A stretch of DNA of 64,000 bases from Stenopsyche tienmushanensis (lineage: Eukaryota > Arthropoda > Insecta > Trichoptera > Stenopsychidae). Shown here piece after piece: positions 1 to 12,110 of this stretch (positions are counted from its first letter, which is position 1; each line of letters starts with the position of its first letter). The translations under genes were made by a program, and so were the position numbers. The notes beneath the pieces were generated by a model. That model did no database searches and had not been told where the DNA came from. It was given only the letters and a program-made list of their open reading frames with translations. Where the stretch lies: NCBI GenBank assembly GCA_008973525.1, contig WACJ01000513.1:434001-498000 (forward strand). The letters are read 5' to 3'.

Positions 1-2488
1 TTAAATGAAATTCGTTTATAGTAAAGCAACTGAAAGGTTTTTTGCATGTATTAATATTTCATAATTAATTAAAATTCATATCATTCTGAAAGACACCTCT
101 AATAAACATCAGATTTCATACGAAATGTCCGTTTCTTGTCAGCCTTCAGGTAGTGCTCATAGTCGGGAATTGAAATGGTATTTAAAATATGGGCAAATAT
201 AATTCATTTTGTCTTAATTTTGTTATTTGAAAATGTCAGTACGTCTATCTTTTTCTCTCCCGTATAAATGCTTTCAACATGGAATGATAAAGCACTTTTC
301 TCCTGCATTTCATAGCAGGATTACATGCAGAAATAGCAGCTAGACAAATTAAGCAGGTATTTGGATTAGACACCTACAATGAAGGAATAGCGTAACGTTG
401 TTGCATAAATTTTAATGAAAAATAATTCCTCATTGAAAATGAACGACGTAGATGATCGACTAGCAGCATTGATCACGAGCGGAAATTGAGCGAAAATCAT
501 CAATTATTTCACAATTACCTACCGCATTCTGGTGAGAATCTAAAAATCTCGATTATCTCAATGCATTGAACAGAACGGAGGCCACCTTAATGATGTCTCT
601 TTGTAACATGGATAAAATAATTAGACTGAAATCTTCTATAATGTTTGAGCTATTCATTTTTAAAATAAGGTATTTTTTCTATAGCACCCAACATTTATAG
701 GCCGTCAAGTCCAATTGTGTATAATCAATGCTATCGCAATTAAGACTGTTTTATTTCGATTTTAAAAAATAAATTTAGCTCATAAAAATTTATGCTTAAA
801 TGTAAACGAGGATTTCTGTCACAATCGAAATGTTGATATTACAAAATCGGAAATTCCACATAGAAACATTTGATCGATAGCATGATTATTTATGTAGTAG
901 TATATAAAAAATATGTGTTATTTTGTGTCAATTTATACTTTGTCAAATTGACTATCAGCCATTTAATGGGTTCTCACCCCAATGGTTTTTTTTTTTGGGG
1001 TGTTTGTCAAAGTCCCTTCGATATTTTTTATCAGTTTTGTTTTATGTAGAGCAGCAGTCCAGACGAAGCTATCCACCCACGTAAATATGAATCCGATATT
1101 ATGATTTTGAATCAAACGGAGAAGAAAAAAGGGCAAAGGGGTCGACAGATGAAAGTGTATGTATATTTTTGAGATCGAGACCCACGGACAAATATGTCAC
1201 GTTCACCTGTCGGCCGTAGTTTATAGTTTACGGGCCGTGACACCTCACCATCCCCAATGGGGGAGGAGACAAGAAATGGACGGGAAAATGGCATAAACAG
1301 GGAAAATCCAGCTGCAAGATTGCTGCGGGAACGATTCACAATGTGACATTCGGCGGGACGGATGACACGGGTCCTTGATGGCCCTTTACCGCGCATAAAG
1401 CCTTCCCACAGGGAAATCCTTCCAGCCTTTCATCCGCGGCCATTTTCGCGATTGATGGGAATCTATATGAGCTACGAGATTTGGAAATTTATCACTTACA
1501 ACAATGTCGGATGAAGGATCGCTTCCAAAGGTACGAAGTTTTCAAAGAAGATACGATGCGCGAATATCAAAATTGCGACACGCCTATTCAACGCGAATTT
1601 TAACATTGTGCAAATCCCTAAATATAATATTTGAAAACGTATTCAATCTATCTATTTGTGATAAAAACAATATATTGCAATTATAAATCTGACCAATTCT
1701 TCTTCGATAGTGTAAATATTTAGAACTAAATACATTTTATATTTTAGTCCTATTCTAGTTCTATTCTTCTTACTGAAATTGATTATTGAAATTCCTTTAT
1801 TGATATGAAATTCTTAGTTAACATAATGTATCCTATTTATTAACAGCGCAATCACGCAGGAATATTTCTTGAGAATTTGAATATATACTATCCTTATGCA
1901 TCAAGAATCGTCGTCATTTTTTTTACAAAAGATGCTTCAAACAATCCTATTATACTATGTATTGTTCTAAAATTATATTATGAATAATTTGTAAAATGTG
2001 GTTAAAATTACACTCTAAATATGTATTTTCAACCCTTAGATAAGTATGGCCGTATATGTACGGTTGAACCCTACTGATCCAGAAAAAAATTCTATAAAAC
2101 TCTATTTTCTATATCATGGTCATAATTTCAAATATAATATTTTTATTTATTCACATTAGGATTTGAAATATTAAATTTACGATATGTTTTGTCTCAAGCT
2201 CCTCAAAATGGCAGAAATACTAAGTGAACAAGAAATGGACAGTGTTTTTATAGAAAGGAAAGATAAAGTTATCATAAAAGATCTGCCATACAATATGATT
2301 TTTTTTTCTAAGGGGGCTAAATGTCATTAAAGAGAAGAGAATAAATGGTAAGATGGTAATTTTTCTCCACAAATTCGAAACACTGAAAAAGTCCATGCTT
2401 TGGAAGAGGCGGTCATATAATATTAATATATAAGTAATTAAATCATAAATTTTCAGTATTAAGGATTTTATTACTTTACTTTATTTAC
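1..2488. other. AT-rich non-coding stretch, no gene recognised
   Basis: I see no supported gene here. The short open frames at 1112-1396 (minus) and 1504-1686 (plus) resemble nothing I know and have no splice or repeat context. A GC-richer island spans about 1108-1470. An exact 22-bp string at 651-672 recurs at 2867-2888. If the receptor gene described further along continues past 48455, this is intron. Confidence 0.5.
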
Positions 2489-2835
2489 TACTAGCTTGTA
2501 CCTGGCATACGTTGAAATTCCACAAGCGCTCAGTAATTATTTTAAAAAGAAACGCAGTAGTGCAGTTACGTGATTTATTGCTTCAGACCACATGCAGTGC
2601 GGGCTAAAGGACTAGGATCTTAACCGTTGCAATGCACGCGCATCCTTCTTCTCCCTATCATAGCAGCCTCGCTTCGTTTCATCCGACCATCATGCGCCAA
2701 CATGGCGCATCTTCATATATATATATATATATATAGAGTAATTTAAAAACTTTCTTAGATAGACGCCCAATAAACCATCAAAGTTTCACCGTAATCGGAT
2801 AAATGCGAAAGAGTGCGCGTATGTCTTGGATTCCT
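2489..2835 (+). repeat. Dispersed repeat, copy 1, with internal (TA)n
   Basis: This interval matches the reverse complement of about 28700-29240. The shared blocks include ACGCAGTAGTGCAGTT near 2562, the tract leading to GATTTATTGCTTC, ATGCGCCAACA near 2692, and ATTTAAAAACTTTCTTAGA near 2742 followed by GCCCAATAA and CATCAAAGTTT. A TA microsatellite lies at about 2715-2735. The CAAAGTTTCA...AATCGGA motif recalls tails of RTE-type LINE/SINE families, but I cannot classify the element. It is a diverged copy with no coding capacity. Confidence 0.75.
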
Positions 2836-5800
2836 AATTAAACTGATACTGATATACTATTTGTGTTATTCATTTTTAAAATAAGGTAGTTTCCCTACCA
2901 CGTCTTGTGCATACAAATTTAAAAACATTTTTTTTTTTTAAATAAGGCTTTTGCTAGAAAATAGTTCACCAATCAAAGGGTTGTATGCTTTGTAAACTAT
3001 ATCAAACTGGTTGGAATATGGGTCAAAATATTCCCATAGAAAGGTCATAAAAAACTAATTAGTTCCTAGGAGATTATTGTAATTAATGGGATATGAGTAT
3101 GATTTAGGAATTCCTTACTGATGCTTGTTTCAGAAATATTTTCTTACCAATCAAAACTTTACATCTATAAATTTTATATTTTCAAAACTGGATTAAAACT
3201 ACATGTCGTAAAATATTTATACATTTATATATGTTATTGAAAGAAAATACGAAAGCTCTTGCAGACTGCATTTCGGGTTGTTGTAATTGCAGTAGGATAA
3301 ATTTCTGAAATGGACGGTAAGCGCATTATTACAACCTCGGCATACAAATTAAAATTCGAACAACCGACATTTGAATGCCACAATGTGAAATATTATATTA
3401 CGAGAATGCTTCATCCGCGGCAAATTCATTATCTGTCACGAATAAAATACATTTTGCCGAAAGCATTCATCCACAGAGCCCAAGAAATTGCAGAAATTCA
3501 GCTTCGCTCCCCGTTTTCATTTCGGCACACGTCTTTTGTCTCCAGAAGTCGTTGGCAGGCATCCGTTGGCCAATTCCTCTCAATCATGTCATTCTTTGAA
3601 ACGTGACAAATTCCAGCATAATGGCACGGATCTGAGGGTACTATTTTGCGTGTTGCCTCGCCTGATACATTTGTCAATATTCGTGCCGCTTGAGCAACGA
3701 TTCTATAATCCGGCACGCCTTCGATTGGTACGACCCGATACAGAGCCATTTAGAAGCACTATGTAAACCAGTGTGCCTATGACAAATATGCATATTTGCT
3801 ATGAAGCTATCGGTTTATGGCACGCCAAGTCTCGCTGAGCTCTGTCATTGAGAAAAGGCTCTTAACCAACGTAGCCAGTCATCGCTATATAAATTACAAA
3901 GAAGAGCTCTGCGTGCTTGCTCTACTGCAAATTAATGAAGAAATACCCGTCAATTTATTAAAATATATCCTCAAAGACTTCCGATGTCCCTATAAAGATT
4001 TATATAATATAGAGATTCAAGTAGTAAGCCCCCAATTGTATCAGTAATTTCCCAGATCAAAGATAAAATCGATGTAACACAAACTATTTTCTGTAATGTA
4101 TATACATTATTATGGCCGACATATTATATAATGCTATGGAGATTTCCTATGGAGGTTTCCCATAACGATTTCCCTATTACGCAGCATCAGGGTAGATAAT
4201 AGCCTAGTTTTTCGGTCAGCATTATAAGGGTTATCGTTTTTCAAAAAGATCTAAAATACTTCTTCGTCAATTAAGATATTAAAAGCGATATAAAGAAAGG
4301 TGTTATACGGAACAAACATTAGTCATGAAAAGGACACGCTAATACAAGTAAGACATAATTTAACAGCTTGAAGGCTTTGGGTTTAAGTTAGCAATATTTT
4401 GAAAGCAGCCGGATTCTAAAGAAGACTTTTAGCAAACTAGCATTCGAGTCCATTGATCATTTTGAGTATTTTTGAAGCTAAGATGCTGAGGGCTAACGAT
4501 AATGAAAGAGTACTGCAATCTATTTATATTGCTGAAAACTTTAATCCTTTAAATAATTAAGCAGCAAGTGAAGCGAGCGAAAAGTTTGTCTTAGCAATAA
4601 CATTCAGGAAGAATACACTTCATTAGCAATTCAAAAATCTATTAAAATTTGAAATCCTTAACATTTATACTAGCTGGTTAATTTATTAGGCGTGTTTTAC
4701 AGCTTATATCGAAATTTTAGCGTTTCTTTTTAAAAATTTTGGCCTGTGTCAATACAAAAAATATGATAGTAATGCACAACAACTTTCAATGAACATTGTG
4801 CTAAAAGATTAAGGAATTATTTATTATATTTGATACTTTGTATTTTAAAATTTACAGTGAGTAACCTTCTGCGTATATTATTTAAAAAGAACTATACATT
4901 TAATGAACGAAATAATCGTATGTCACTAGAATAAGTAACAAGATATTCGAAAAACCATTTCTATAGATTTAAAAGCCTTTACTTGTAGCGTGCTTCACTG
5001 TGCTGAAAGTTGATTTGCTGAATAAGAAAATGCAATTACTATAGAAAATTGTACTTAATATTCAACCTTGTGGCATGTTTTCCATTCTGCAAATTACACC
5101 CAAGCAAAGGGTCGAAATAATAAAAAATAAACATTTTCGCAATTGTAATAAAGAATGCATTTCACGACTCAAATCTTAAAATATTCCGCAAAAATGGGAT
5201 GAGAAAACGTCTGGAAAGTAATAAAGAGTGAAAACTTTCATATTTCTCGCACAAAAAATAAAAGATAGATTAATAGATCTTAAGTGGCATTTCATAGAAA
5301 GTATTCTGAGACGCCCCACACCCTCTTCAGACTTTTCTATTGCAAATACGCATTATTACATCGCAGACTCGAGGTTTTTTGGACAGGATTCATAGCTTTT
5401 ATTATTACCATAAAAGCTTTATTTGCCATAAGGCTAGACGTACCTTCCACGCCCGTTACATTATTCTTATTCCATCGATTGAAGCTCAGTTTTTCATTTC
5501 GCAGAGCATTCTTGTGATAAAAATAGCCGACAAATGACAAATTTACACGACCATATAAACATGACTCGATATAAGACCCGGAGAAGACCGTAATTTTTAA
5601 ACGATTTTTTAACATTTTGCTCAATCCTACACTCATCACATGGTTTAAATTGCATGCAAACTTCGAACATTAAAAATACTACGTATATAAATTTGATATT
5701 CGTATGTCAAAAATTAAGCTGACGGATCTAGAATTACACATTTAAATAAATGCCGGACAATGAACTCGCACTCCAGAATGTGTTGTAATGTTGCTTTGAA

Positions 5801-6886
5801 TGAATAATATCAAAGTCAATTAAAATGTACACCCCCTGTGCCACATTTACCCCCGGTGGCTAGAGAAAGGTCATAAATTTAAAGCTAAGATGACTATTTC
5901 ATTTACCCCATGTATAAGCAATGGGTGTGCAGAAACCTGAGAATACCTTAAATGCCCACATTGTTTGAGGGCCATTTAAGTTTCACAGTTTCTAAATTAA
6001 AATTCCGCATGCATATTTTAAAACTTGCCAAATCACACATCCACGCTTAGTATGAAATTCGTGAGATTGAAATAAAAACACGCCGGTGTTGAATATTTTT
6101 CAAACGCGTGGCCATTAATTTGGTTCCATTTTAGGACGTTTCAGCCTTATGATTTAATAATCAACGTCTGACCATGGTCGCTCATGTAAGTTACGGGAAA
6201 TCGTAATTGTGGATTTAATAAAGCTCGGTACATACTTTTCATAAATCTTACATTAAGTCATAGTTCTTGTAAGTCGACACATGATAAAGCCAGGTACAAT
6301 GTCACTATATGCTAATGTCGCTGATATCATTTAAGTTGTTTTGTATGTGATTTATGCAATTTCATGCTAGACTTGAATGTTGAAAAACTTTGATATAATC
6401 TAGGTTTAGATTAAATTATATTTTTTCATGGTTTCATATTAATAATAAATATTAGATAGGATTTGATTCTTTTAAATGTCATAAAACGCTTTCGCGGATC
6501 GTATTCCATGATCTTAATCTTGGGATTACTATTCCTGTGCCTTTCAGAGGATAAGATTAAGACAATAAGAAAATAGTTTCAAGTTTAAACTGGAATGATT
6601 ACCAACGCCCAAAGTTATATTTAGCCATGAAGCAAAAACTGCCAAAATATTAAAAGATTTAAAAGAACCTCATTGCATTATTTTAATAAGGCTTATTTTA
6701 TAACAAAAAAATCTAAGTATTATTTTTATATCATGCAATTTTAAATTTGATAAAATACACCGACAATAAGTTTGGAAACGTCTATTATCGATTTTCATGT
6801 AAAAACTTAACGTTGCAAATATGTTTTTATATTTTCACTGCTCGAACTCTTCTCTTTAATAATACATAATAATGTGTATTTAAATG
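2836..6886. other. Non-coding stretch, no gene recognised
   Basis: No recognisable gene. A GC-richer island at about 3300-3850 carries overlapping short open frames on both strands (98, 92, 83 and 74 codons), which is typical of chance frames in less AT-rich DNA. Bases 4154-4190 match the reverse complement of 51477-51513 at 32 of 37 positions. The remainder is AT-rich. Confidence 0.5.
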
Positions 6887-6890
6887 TTAA

Positions 6891-7520
6891 CCCTTTGCAA
6901 TCTCACTCATCTTATGATTTGATGCCGTAACTCGAGAGATGAGTCTCGCTTACAACTCGGTTTGATGCAGAAACTCGATGCACGGCAATAAATGTTTACG
7001 TTCCTTTGAAGCGGGTTCCTACGCTTTTCTGTATGATCTTATGAAGATTAATATGACACCCTTTCAAATAGATTTTCTTATTTGAACTTAGTCCGCAATC
7101 ACGAACCGGACTGCATGTTCGGCACTAGTTCAAACTTGACAGTCGTGGCAGAAAGACTACTAAGTTTTTGATCCCTATGAGCATTGAACTGGAGTTAGGA
7201 AGGATTGCAAAATCTGTTCTCAAAGAGACAAAGCTAGCCAAATTATTAAACCGCACATTATTGTAATACTTGCCCCGAAAAGCCGGGCATGCATCTTGGC
7301 AATTGTTTTATGAAATATCAGACACACAGCAAAATTATAGATTATAAATTATATTCATAAAGGTGTAAATATATATAAAATGTTAAAATATAAAAGTTTT
7401 GTACATTAATTTGTGTGTGTGTAATGATTTTAAGTTAGGAGTAATAAATTCGCTAAAAGTGCTGCAAAACGTCTCGAGTTGTTGGTAAGCCGCACGAAAA
7501 AGGGTCTCACGTGCAAAGGG
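6891..7520. mobile_element. piggyBac-type non-autonomous element flanked by TTAA
   Basis: The element begins CCCTTTGCAATCTCAC right after TTAA (6887-6890) and ends GTCTCACGTGCAAAGGG right before TTAA (7521-7524). The ends are inverted over CCCTTTGCA with related subterminal GAGA/TCTC motifs. TTAA duplication and CCC termini are diagnostic of the piggyBac superfamily. The 630-bp body has no transposase frame. The second element of this type in the window (12111-12987) starts with the same CCCTTTGCA, so the two probably used the same kind of transposase. Confidence 0.8.
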
Positions 7521-7524
7521 TTAA

Positions 7525-8181
7525 TACAAACGTGAGAAAAATTAAGAGCTCAATGTGTCACTCTTCACCCTATTGATATATAATAATTTGAAATTGCACA
7601 AAATGTATTTTTTTGTTTGTTGGTTTAAGCGTTTTGATGCATTTTAGAACTAACCCAATGAAGTTTAAATTAATATTTTTCTAAAAAATGAAGATTTTCA
7701 TCAAAAGGATGCATTGTACCATTTGAAGACATTAAGAGACTATGACTTTGTAGGACAGGAAAAGACCGGGCCGCCCAAAATATACCCAAGATTCCGTTGT
7801 ATTGCACTGTAGAAATCCAAATTAAGGCAATTTAAATAAACTAACTTACTAATTTGATTGTTGAATATGAATAAATTACTTTCTCGCGAAATAATAAGCG
7901 TTCCCGAACTTATTGTCGGTAGTGTATATTTTTCAAGCAGCAAGAAACTCCACCCCCTTAAGTGGAAGGGTGATAGCTCAGCATTATTTTCTTCGGGATA
8001 GAAATTTCTGTAATCTTCAATTCTTATGTATCTTAGGGGATTTATTTTCGATTCATGGTTGACACCAAGTCTCATCTCATTTTATATTTTCAAGCAGAGT
8101 TTTAATGCCCCCGTACGATCGTTTTTATTGCAAGAATGTGGTGTACGCGCACAGCGTGCAAGAGAATGCTGCGTAAATGAG
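7525..8181. other. Non-coding stretch, no gene recognised
   Basis: The minus-strand open frame at 7740-8075 (111 codons) has no recognisable domain, unusual composition and no start or splice support. I treat it as a chance frame. Confidence 0.45.
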
Positions 8182-8397
8182 CAAAGGTGGGGTTCCCAAC
8201 CTTTTTTTAAGTACCGGCCGCATTACGAGCTTACAATGTTTGGCTTCTTGGTCCGGACGACCGGTAAACGTACCCGGGACTTATGAATAAGTAAGGAGCG
8301 AAAAACCGCCCATACCTCGTGCAAGTCCATTCCGGTTCCCAATTTATAAGTAAACAGCCGGTCATAACCGGCGCCCGGGCATTGGGGACCCCACTTG
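8182..8397. mobile_element. hAT-like non-autonomous element (MITE)
   Basis: The left end reads GGTGGGGTTCCCAACC followed by a T-run and ACCGGCC. The right end inverts it as GGGCATTGGGGACCCCACTTG, preceded by more CCGGC motifs. The pattern of TIR with GTTCCCCAACC, a T-run and CGGACCGGC is typical of Charlie-like hAT elements. A related end occurs at 31021-31067. The GC-rich body of about 216 bp has no transposase. I could not define a clean 8-bp target duplication. Confidence 0.65.
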
Positions 8398-8835
8398 CCT
8401 ACAATCTGCCGTTTAACATTTAGTGTTTACCTTTAATTTAAATTTTGCGGCTTTGCTAGGGCGCATTGTGCACGCCATGCGAACGCGAACATAGCTCTGT
8501 GTATCTTGGGACAGCGGCAATTTATTCACTGTCGACTAAGATGGACGTTGTGATTTTAACCCTTTGGAAAAATACTTTTCGAGTATGTTACATCTAATAT
8601 TCATTGAACAGTTGGAGCTGTTGATTTTATAAATATAGTCGAGTTCAAATTTTACTCCGACAAAAACTCCAACTCAAATCTCAAGGCCCATTGGAGAAGG
8701 AGAAGACCGCATTATGTACAACTGGGGGGTTTCATCAGAATAGGCGTATTATTTAAACATCTATCGTATTATTAAAAAAAACTCTAAATTTTCTAAACTG
8801 GTCCCATTTTAATAATATTGATGTTGTATTAAGAT
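8398..8835. other. Non-coding stretch, no gene recognised
   Basis: No gene or recognised repeat. A TTAACCCTTTGGA string near 8557 resembles the piggyBac-type ends elsewhere in the window, but no partner end lies nearby. Confidence 0.45.
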
Positions 8836-9255
8836 ATGCAGAACAATACCGCCGCGAATATCCATCGGAAGCTCATGGATGTTTATGGTAGTGATGTGAT
8901 GAGTCGACAATATGTCACGAAGTGAGTTAGGTTGTTCAACAAAGACCGTATTAATAATCATGACGAGGTAAGCAGTGGGAGACTATCACTGATTTCTGAC
9001 GAACTTGTGCTAAAAATCGACTTTATCGTTACCAGGGATGAGACGTACGTGTGTCACTACAATCCAGAATTCAAAAGACAATCTAAAAAGAGCCGATGAT
9101 GGAGGTATAGACCCTGGCATTCAAAATTTTAGTACATTCAAAAAGGATCAAGTATATGACGATATATTGGCATTGGAACTTTTCGCATGTATTGACAATT
9201 ACGATATATTGACGCCTGGCATTAAGAGGGTTAAAGGCTGGTACTCAAAATAGCA
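8836..9255 (+). pseudogene. Mariner transposase relic, internally deleted (family R, copy 1)
   Basis: Translation from about 8840 gives an N-terminal mariner helix-turn-helix region (IHRKLMDVYGSDVMSRQYV, then VRLFNKDR and ISDEL). It jumps directly to the first catalytic block, VTRDETYVCHYNPE, near 9027-9070, then to a short C-terminal remnant. Mariners are cut-and-paste DNA transposases of about 345 residues with a D,D34D triad. Here the middle, between the DNA-binding domain and the first Asp, is missing, as are the second and third Asp. An in-frame stop replaces the Trp before VRLF. Two more copies lie at 26714 (plus) and 56165 (minus). The open frame at 9038-9253 is part of this relic, not a gene. 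Confidence 0.8.
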
Positions 9256-10322
9256 TGTGCTCTTTTATTTTTAAATTATCCCAAACTATTTAATGTTCAA
9301 TTATCGTATTTTTAGAGCTCTAAATTAGAAAAAAATAGAATTCGCTGATCCTTGTTGTTCGTGTTTAATTCATGTGATATTTAAACTCCAGTTATGATCA
9401 TTGCGTTTCAGAATTTCTCTTATAATTCTGGAGTTCATTATTGCTTCGTTTAGGTGCATCCTTTAAACTTCAATTTGCTTTTAATCTATAGCATTTTAAA
9501 CCATAATAAAAAGAGGGAAATTTTTTAATGTTCGCATAACTATCATAATATGTATACACAAACAACATTTATACTGAACTAATTCTAGAGGCTTTGTGCA
9601 ATTCTGTGACTACAAAGTGCAGATTTCATAAATGCATTTACCACAGCAGAGTATTTGCTGTTAATTAATGCACTAATGGGGGAATGGAGCATCATTTAAC
9701 AACTTTCATGTTTCTCCAAACATAGCATACAAAAGGCTTTTCGAAGAGTTCGTGAATAATAGAATTATATCATAATAATGCACATACTGAAAGCTATAAA
9801 TCTGCTTATACATTTTCATCGTTGAGTAGAGATTTTGAATGGCAGAGTTTGGTGAATACTAATAGGAATTAAAGCCATCTATTGGCCGTTTAGAGAGGAT
9901 AGTACGATTTTATTTTGAAATTTGCCTGAATTGAAAATACATTTTAAATGAAATGTTTCATATTAAAAAAAAAAACATAGCGTGGTTGTTCCTCGTTCAA
10001 CGCTTAAAATAGTTTATTAAAAATAAATTGATCAATTAAGCCCGATAAGTATAATTGAAAAAGCATTATAACATGGATTTAATGAAAAATTGTTTATAAA
10101 TTTGGAATAATTGAATTTATACCCATAAATGAAATACGAAATTGCCAATATAAACTATTTTAATATTACAAAATATGGTTTTGTAGTATAAAACTCCAAA
10201 CATAGATAGCGCCATGTGTTTAATAATTTCCTTGAATTTCCAATAGAAAATCCGTTTTTAAATATTATATTGGAAATGATAAAAATATTTTAATTATATT
10301 AATATTAATTTAGTCAAAATGC
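9256..10322. other. AT-rich non-coding stretch
   Basis: Very AT-rich, with no gene or recognised repeat. It lies downstream of the minus-strand tRNA gene that ends at 10333. Confidence 0.5.
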
Positions 10323-10329
10323 AAAAAAA
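10323..10329 (-). terminator. Pol III T-run terminator of tRNA-Lys
   Basis: On the minus strand a run of seven T begins four bases after the tRNA discriminator base. Such a T-run is the normal RNA polymerase III terminator. Confidence 0.85.
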
Positions 10330-10332
10330 TAT

Positions 10333-10405
10333 CGCCCAGCGTGGGGCTCGAACCCACGACCCCGAGATTAAGAGTCTCATGCTCTGCCGACTGAGCTAGC
10401 CGGGC
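10333..10405 (-). tRNA. tRNA-Lys (anticodon CTT)
   Basis: A complete 73-nt cloverleaf without intron reads on the minus strand. The acceptor GCCCGGC pairs with GCTGGGC with one G-U; the D stem is GCTC/GAGC; the anticodon stem TGAGA/TCTCG closes with one wobble pair; the loop CTCTTAA gives anticodon CTT (Lys, codon AAG); the T stem is GTGGG/CCCAC around TTCGAGC. Internal Pol III promoter boxes are intact (A box TAGCTCAGTCGG, B box GGTTCGAGCCC) and a T7 terminator follows. The structure looks functional, not like a tRNA-derived SINE. It probably lies inside a large intron of the Ddr gene, on the same strand. Confidence 0.96.
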
Positions 10406-10734
10406 TCCTGAAAGCTTCGTGATTTAGACCGAATAGAGCCTGAAAATTTTATGGAAAAGCTCTCATAGAATTTTCATCGGGTGAAAATTTAATTCCACTT
10501 TCGATTTTATTGTTCAGTATAAAGTATTTGGGCATCAATATTTTATGTCGTCACTATACTTGAACGAGCGTTAAAAAACCAACATTTTTAAATCGCAATT
10601 GAATTTAAGATAAATTATTACAATTGATTGATGGAGTTTCACTTTTCATGAAGTTCTTATTGGCCTAATGCCCATTTACGTCTACATTTAATAAGGAATA
10701 TAGCATCTTAAAATGAAGAAAGAAGCTATTAGAT
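10406..10734. other. Short non-coding stretch
   Basis: This is the 5' flank of the minus-strand tRNA gene. No gene or repeat is recognised. Confidence 0.5.
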
Positions 10735-11055
10735 GAATCGATAAGTCCTTGTCGATTTTGATAGACATTTATTTGAGCTCAGATTGTGTCCAGACATGGG
10801 TAAAGACAGCATCTTTGTAAGTTAACTATTGTTCAGTGATATTAACGAGTAAAAATAAATTTTGAAACCAGGATTGACGACCCGCAAGATTCTTTTGTGC
10901 ATTTGGTGTAATATTCAAGGAATTATTCATTATCAATTTATGAAACCATAACTGCAGATATGTATTATTAGCAATTAGAGAGGCTGAAAAAATTGAAAGT
11001 CAATTGTCGAGAATTAATCAGGAGATAGATAAACAGGAGAGGAGATAATTTGTGA
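10735..11055 (+). pseudogene. Mariner deletion derivative (mellifera-like)
   Basis: The left part (10735-10870) resembles the 5' region of the mariner at 39785: both carry CGATAAGTCC, and a TCAGTRATATTAAYGAGTAAA tract. It also contains GAGCTCAGATTGTGTCC, which recurs inverted at about 54690-54705. From about 10865 the translation runs KPGLTTRKILLCIW, then GIIHYQF, then QLERLKKLK...LIRR, which is the mid-catalytic block of a mariner transposase. The N-terminal half and first catalytic Asp are deleted, and stops interrupt the frame. Confidence 0.75.
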
Positions 11056-12106
11056 GTGAGTAGTGAAATTATCATTATATATAAATTAAATTAATTATTG
11101 TTGCAAATTCAATCACTCACTCATGGGCGTCCCTGCATGACTTTATTAATCACCTCAGCATTTACTTTTTCAAATTCAGGAAATCAGAGTAAACCTGGAT
11201 CGAAACGATCGATTATAAATATTAATAGTTCAAATACAGATTTTTTCCACAATCTGTATTTGAACCCAAACCTTTGCAATGCGAGCTCCGGATCTAAGCC
11301 CCAATACCAACACTTGGTCACATCATGCATAATGGTTTATTAAATTTATTGTTTAAAAAATACGAAGCCATTTGTGTTCAAATGAGTCCAATAATCATTA
11401 TCGCCGCGTCAGGCGCGGTTAATGCCGCACTTTGCTTGCATCACGCTCCACATGAAACGCGTCATCCATTTACGCCTTCCTTCTTTTATTTGAATACCCT
11501 ATTAAATATGCTTTTTAGTGCTGAAATAACCATATAGACACCAATGAATACCACACCATAAACGTACCGAACGCAAATGAAAACGCGACAAAAAAATAAT
11601 GGCACTGCTTGTACCGAACCGAAGATTTTTTTTCAATTTTTTGCGCTCCGGCTCGTAAAGGTTGACGCCGTTCATTTGCAATTACCGTGTTGTAATGTGT
11701 TTGTAAACTGAGAGTTTATTATCTTCTCGGATGTAAAATCTGTGTTTACAAGCATAAATACGCACAGCTCTGAGGAGTAATGGCTTTTGTGCGAGAAAAA
11801 GACGTCATTGTTCTAATTTTTTTTAAGGGCGTCCCGTAATTTCAGCATTTTCGTTTAATTTCAGTAATAAAAGAAAATATCATGTTCGATTTATCTTCTG
11901 GATTATCTTCATTTCGAGCAAGAAAAGCTTCTCGAAAGATTTTTTTATAATATAAAATTCCGACCCAATATTCACTTCACACGTCCGATTTTTCCAAAAT
12001 TTTAACCATGATTTGCTCGATTGTAATCCAATGCTTTCATATACTTTATGATGCCATGAATAACATATTTTTATATACACAAGTGAGATCTACTTCAAAT
12101 GCTGTA
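11056..12106. other. Non-coding stretch with one perfect hairpin
   Basis: No gene is recognised. A perfect 15-bp inverted repeat lies at 11228-11265. The minus-strand open frame at 11880-12080 resembles no family I know. Confidence 0.45.
11228..11265. repeat. Perfect 15-bp hairpin, 8-nt loop
   Basis: GTTCAAATACAGATT (11228-11242) is exactly inverted at 11251-11265 around the loop TTTTCCAC. The stem is short for a microRNA precursor and there is no flanking transposon structure. Confidence 0.85.
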
Positions 12107-12110
12107 TTAA

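Noticed and set aside
2715..2735. (TA)n tract as a possible promoter or CRISPR-like repeat
   Set aside because: It is a simple microsatellite inside a dispersed repeat. No spaced direct repeats of CRISPR type occur anywhere in the window.
8556..8600. Possible piggyBac-type end TTAACCCTTTGGA
   Set aside because: No inverted partner within a plausible distance.
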